DNA of 33,604 bases from contig QBLP01000003.1 of assembly GCA_003070825.1 (NCBI GenBank), forward strand, positions 1 through 33,604, written 5' to 3'. The first letter of the stretch is position 1. Every line of letters starts with the position of its first letter. Positions 33,505-33,604 of this stretch are shown here, piece by piece. Position numbers and translations under genes: made by a program. A model generated the notes under the pieces. The model was not told the DNA's origin and did not search any database. It saw only the letters and a list, made by a program, of their open reading frames with translations. The DNA comes from Halanaerobium sp. (GTDB taxonomy: Bacteria; Bacillota; Halanaerobiia; Halanaerobiales; Halanaerobiaceae).

Positions 33505-33526
33505 TATAAGGGCTTATAGGATTATA
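33505..33526 (-). promoter_or_regulatory. Candidate -10 and palindrome upstream of the TRAP operon
   Basis: TATAAT on the minus strand (33521-33526) is followed downstream by TATAAG-GG-CTTATA (33505-33518), a perfect 6+6 inverted repeat where a repressor could block transcription. No strong -35 is seen, and the leader would be about 150 bases. Confidence 0.35.
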
Positions 33527-33544
33527 AACTTGCTCCTTTTTTAC

Positions 33545-33604
33545 TTATTTATCTTGATATATCCACAACCCTGTTGCCGGATTATTGATATAAAAGATCT
33601 CTTC
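33545..33604 (-). CDS. C-terminus of an unidentified gene, cut by the window edge
   Basis: The last 60 bases read on the minus strand as 19 in-frame codons and a TAA: '..EIFYINNPATGLWIYQDK'. The amino-acid mix looks like real protein, and the next gene, dctP, follows in the same direction after about 190 bases. The fragment is too short to identify. It could be part of the same sugar-acid locus. Confidence 0.45.
   Translation of the reverse strand, partial: EEIFYINNPATGLWIYQDK

Noticed and set aside
1-33604. CRISPR arrays, tRNA/rRNA genes, intact insertion sequences, prophage
   Set aside because: I saw no regularly spaced repeats, no tRNA-like cloverleaf or rRNA sequence, and no transposase, integrase or phage structural protein among the ORFs.

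Overview
The window reads as chromosomal DNA of a low-GC, anaerobic, motile and saccharolytic Firmicute-type bacterium. Protein style (acidic surfaces, many Glu/Asp, AGGAGG-type ribosome sites, oxygen-sensitive Fe-S enzymes, TRAP and CUT1 sugar transporters, Firmicute-type GalT, a YvyF-like flagellar protein) fits Halanaerobiales, most likely Halanaerobium or a close relative. This placement is inference from sequence character; no database was searched.

Left part (1-5 kb): a chemoreceptor-like protein with no signalling domain behind a Fur-like palindrome, a decayed ORF, a large branched inverted-repeat element, cheV, a MntA/HepT-type toxin-antitoxin pair and a small heptad-repeat coiled-coil protein. 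Next (4-10 kb) is gltBD, the NADPH glutamate synthase operon, headed by two closely spaced palindromes that look like an operator. After it come an orphan protein resembling the FliD C-terminus, a decayed Cache-GGDEF-EAL gene, and an AAA-ATPase-like/PD-(D/E)XK (DUF1703-type) protein.

Middle (14.7-17 kb): a secreted chagasin-type cysteine-protease inhibitor directly downstream of a papain-like lipoprotein protease. The protease has its catalytic parts in a permuted order: the NSWG asparagine segment lies near the N-terminus, and the Gln/Cys and His segments lie at the C-terminus. This is the most unusual thing in the window. Carbohydrate genes follow (17-24 kb): a FadR-type GntR regulator with galT, a Gfo/Idh/MocA dehydrogenase, and a CUT1 sugar ABC importer (binding protein and two permeases, no ATPase here).

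Right part: a YvyF-like flagellar zinc-ribbon protein divergent from cheB-cheR; an RHH/PIN toxin-antitoxin pair with a good promoter and a 22-bp-spaced direct repeat; then a sugar-acid type operon on the minus strand (dctP-dctQ-dctM TRAP transporter, IlvD/Edd dehydratase, GldA-like dehydrogenase). The window ends in the C-terminus of another minus-strand gene. Most genes lie on the minus strand and are separated by clear intrinsic terminators. There are no rRNA or tRNA genes, CRISPR arrays, intact insertion sequences or phage genes that I can see.
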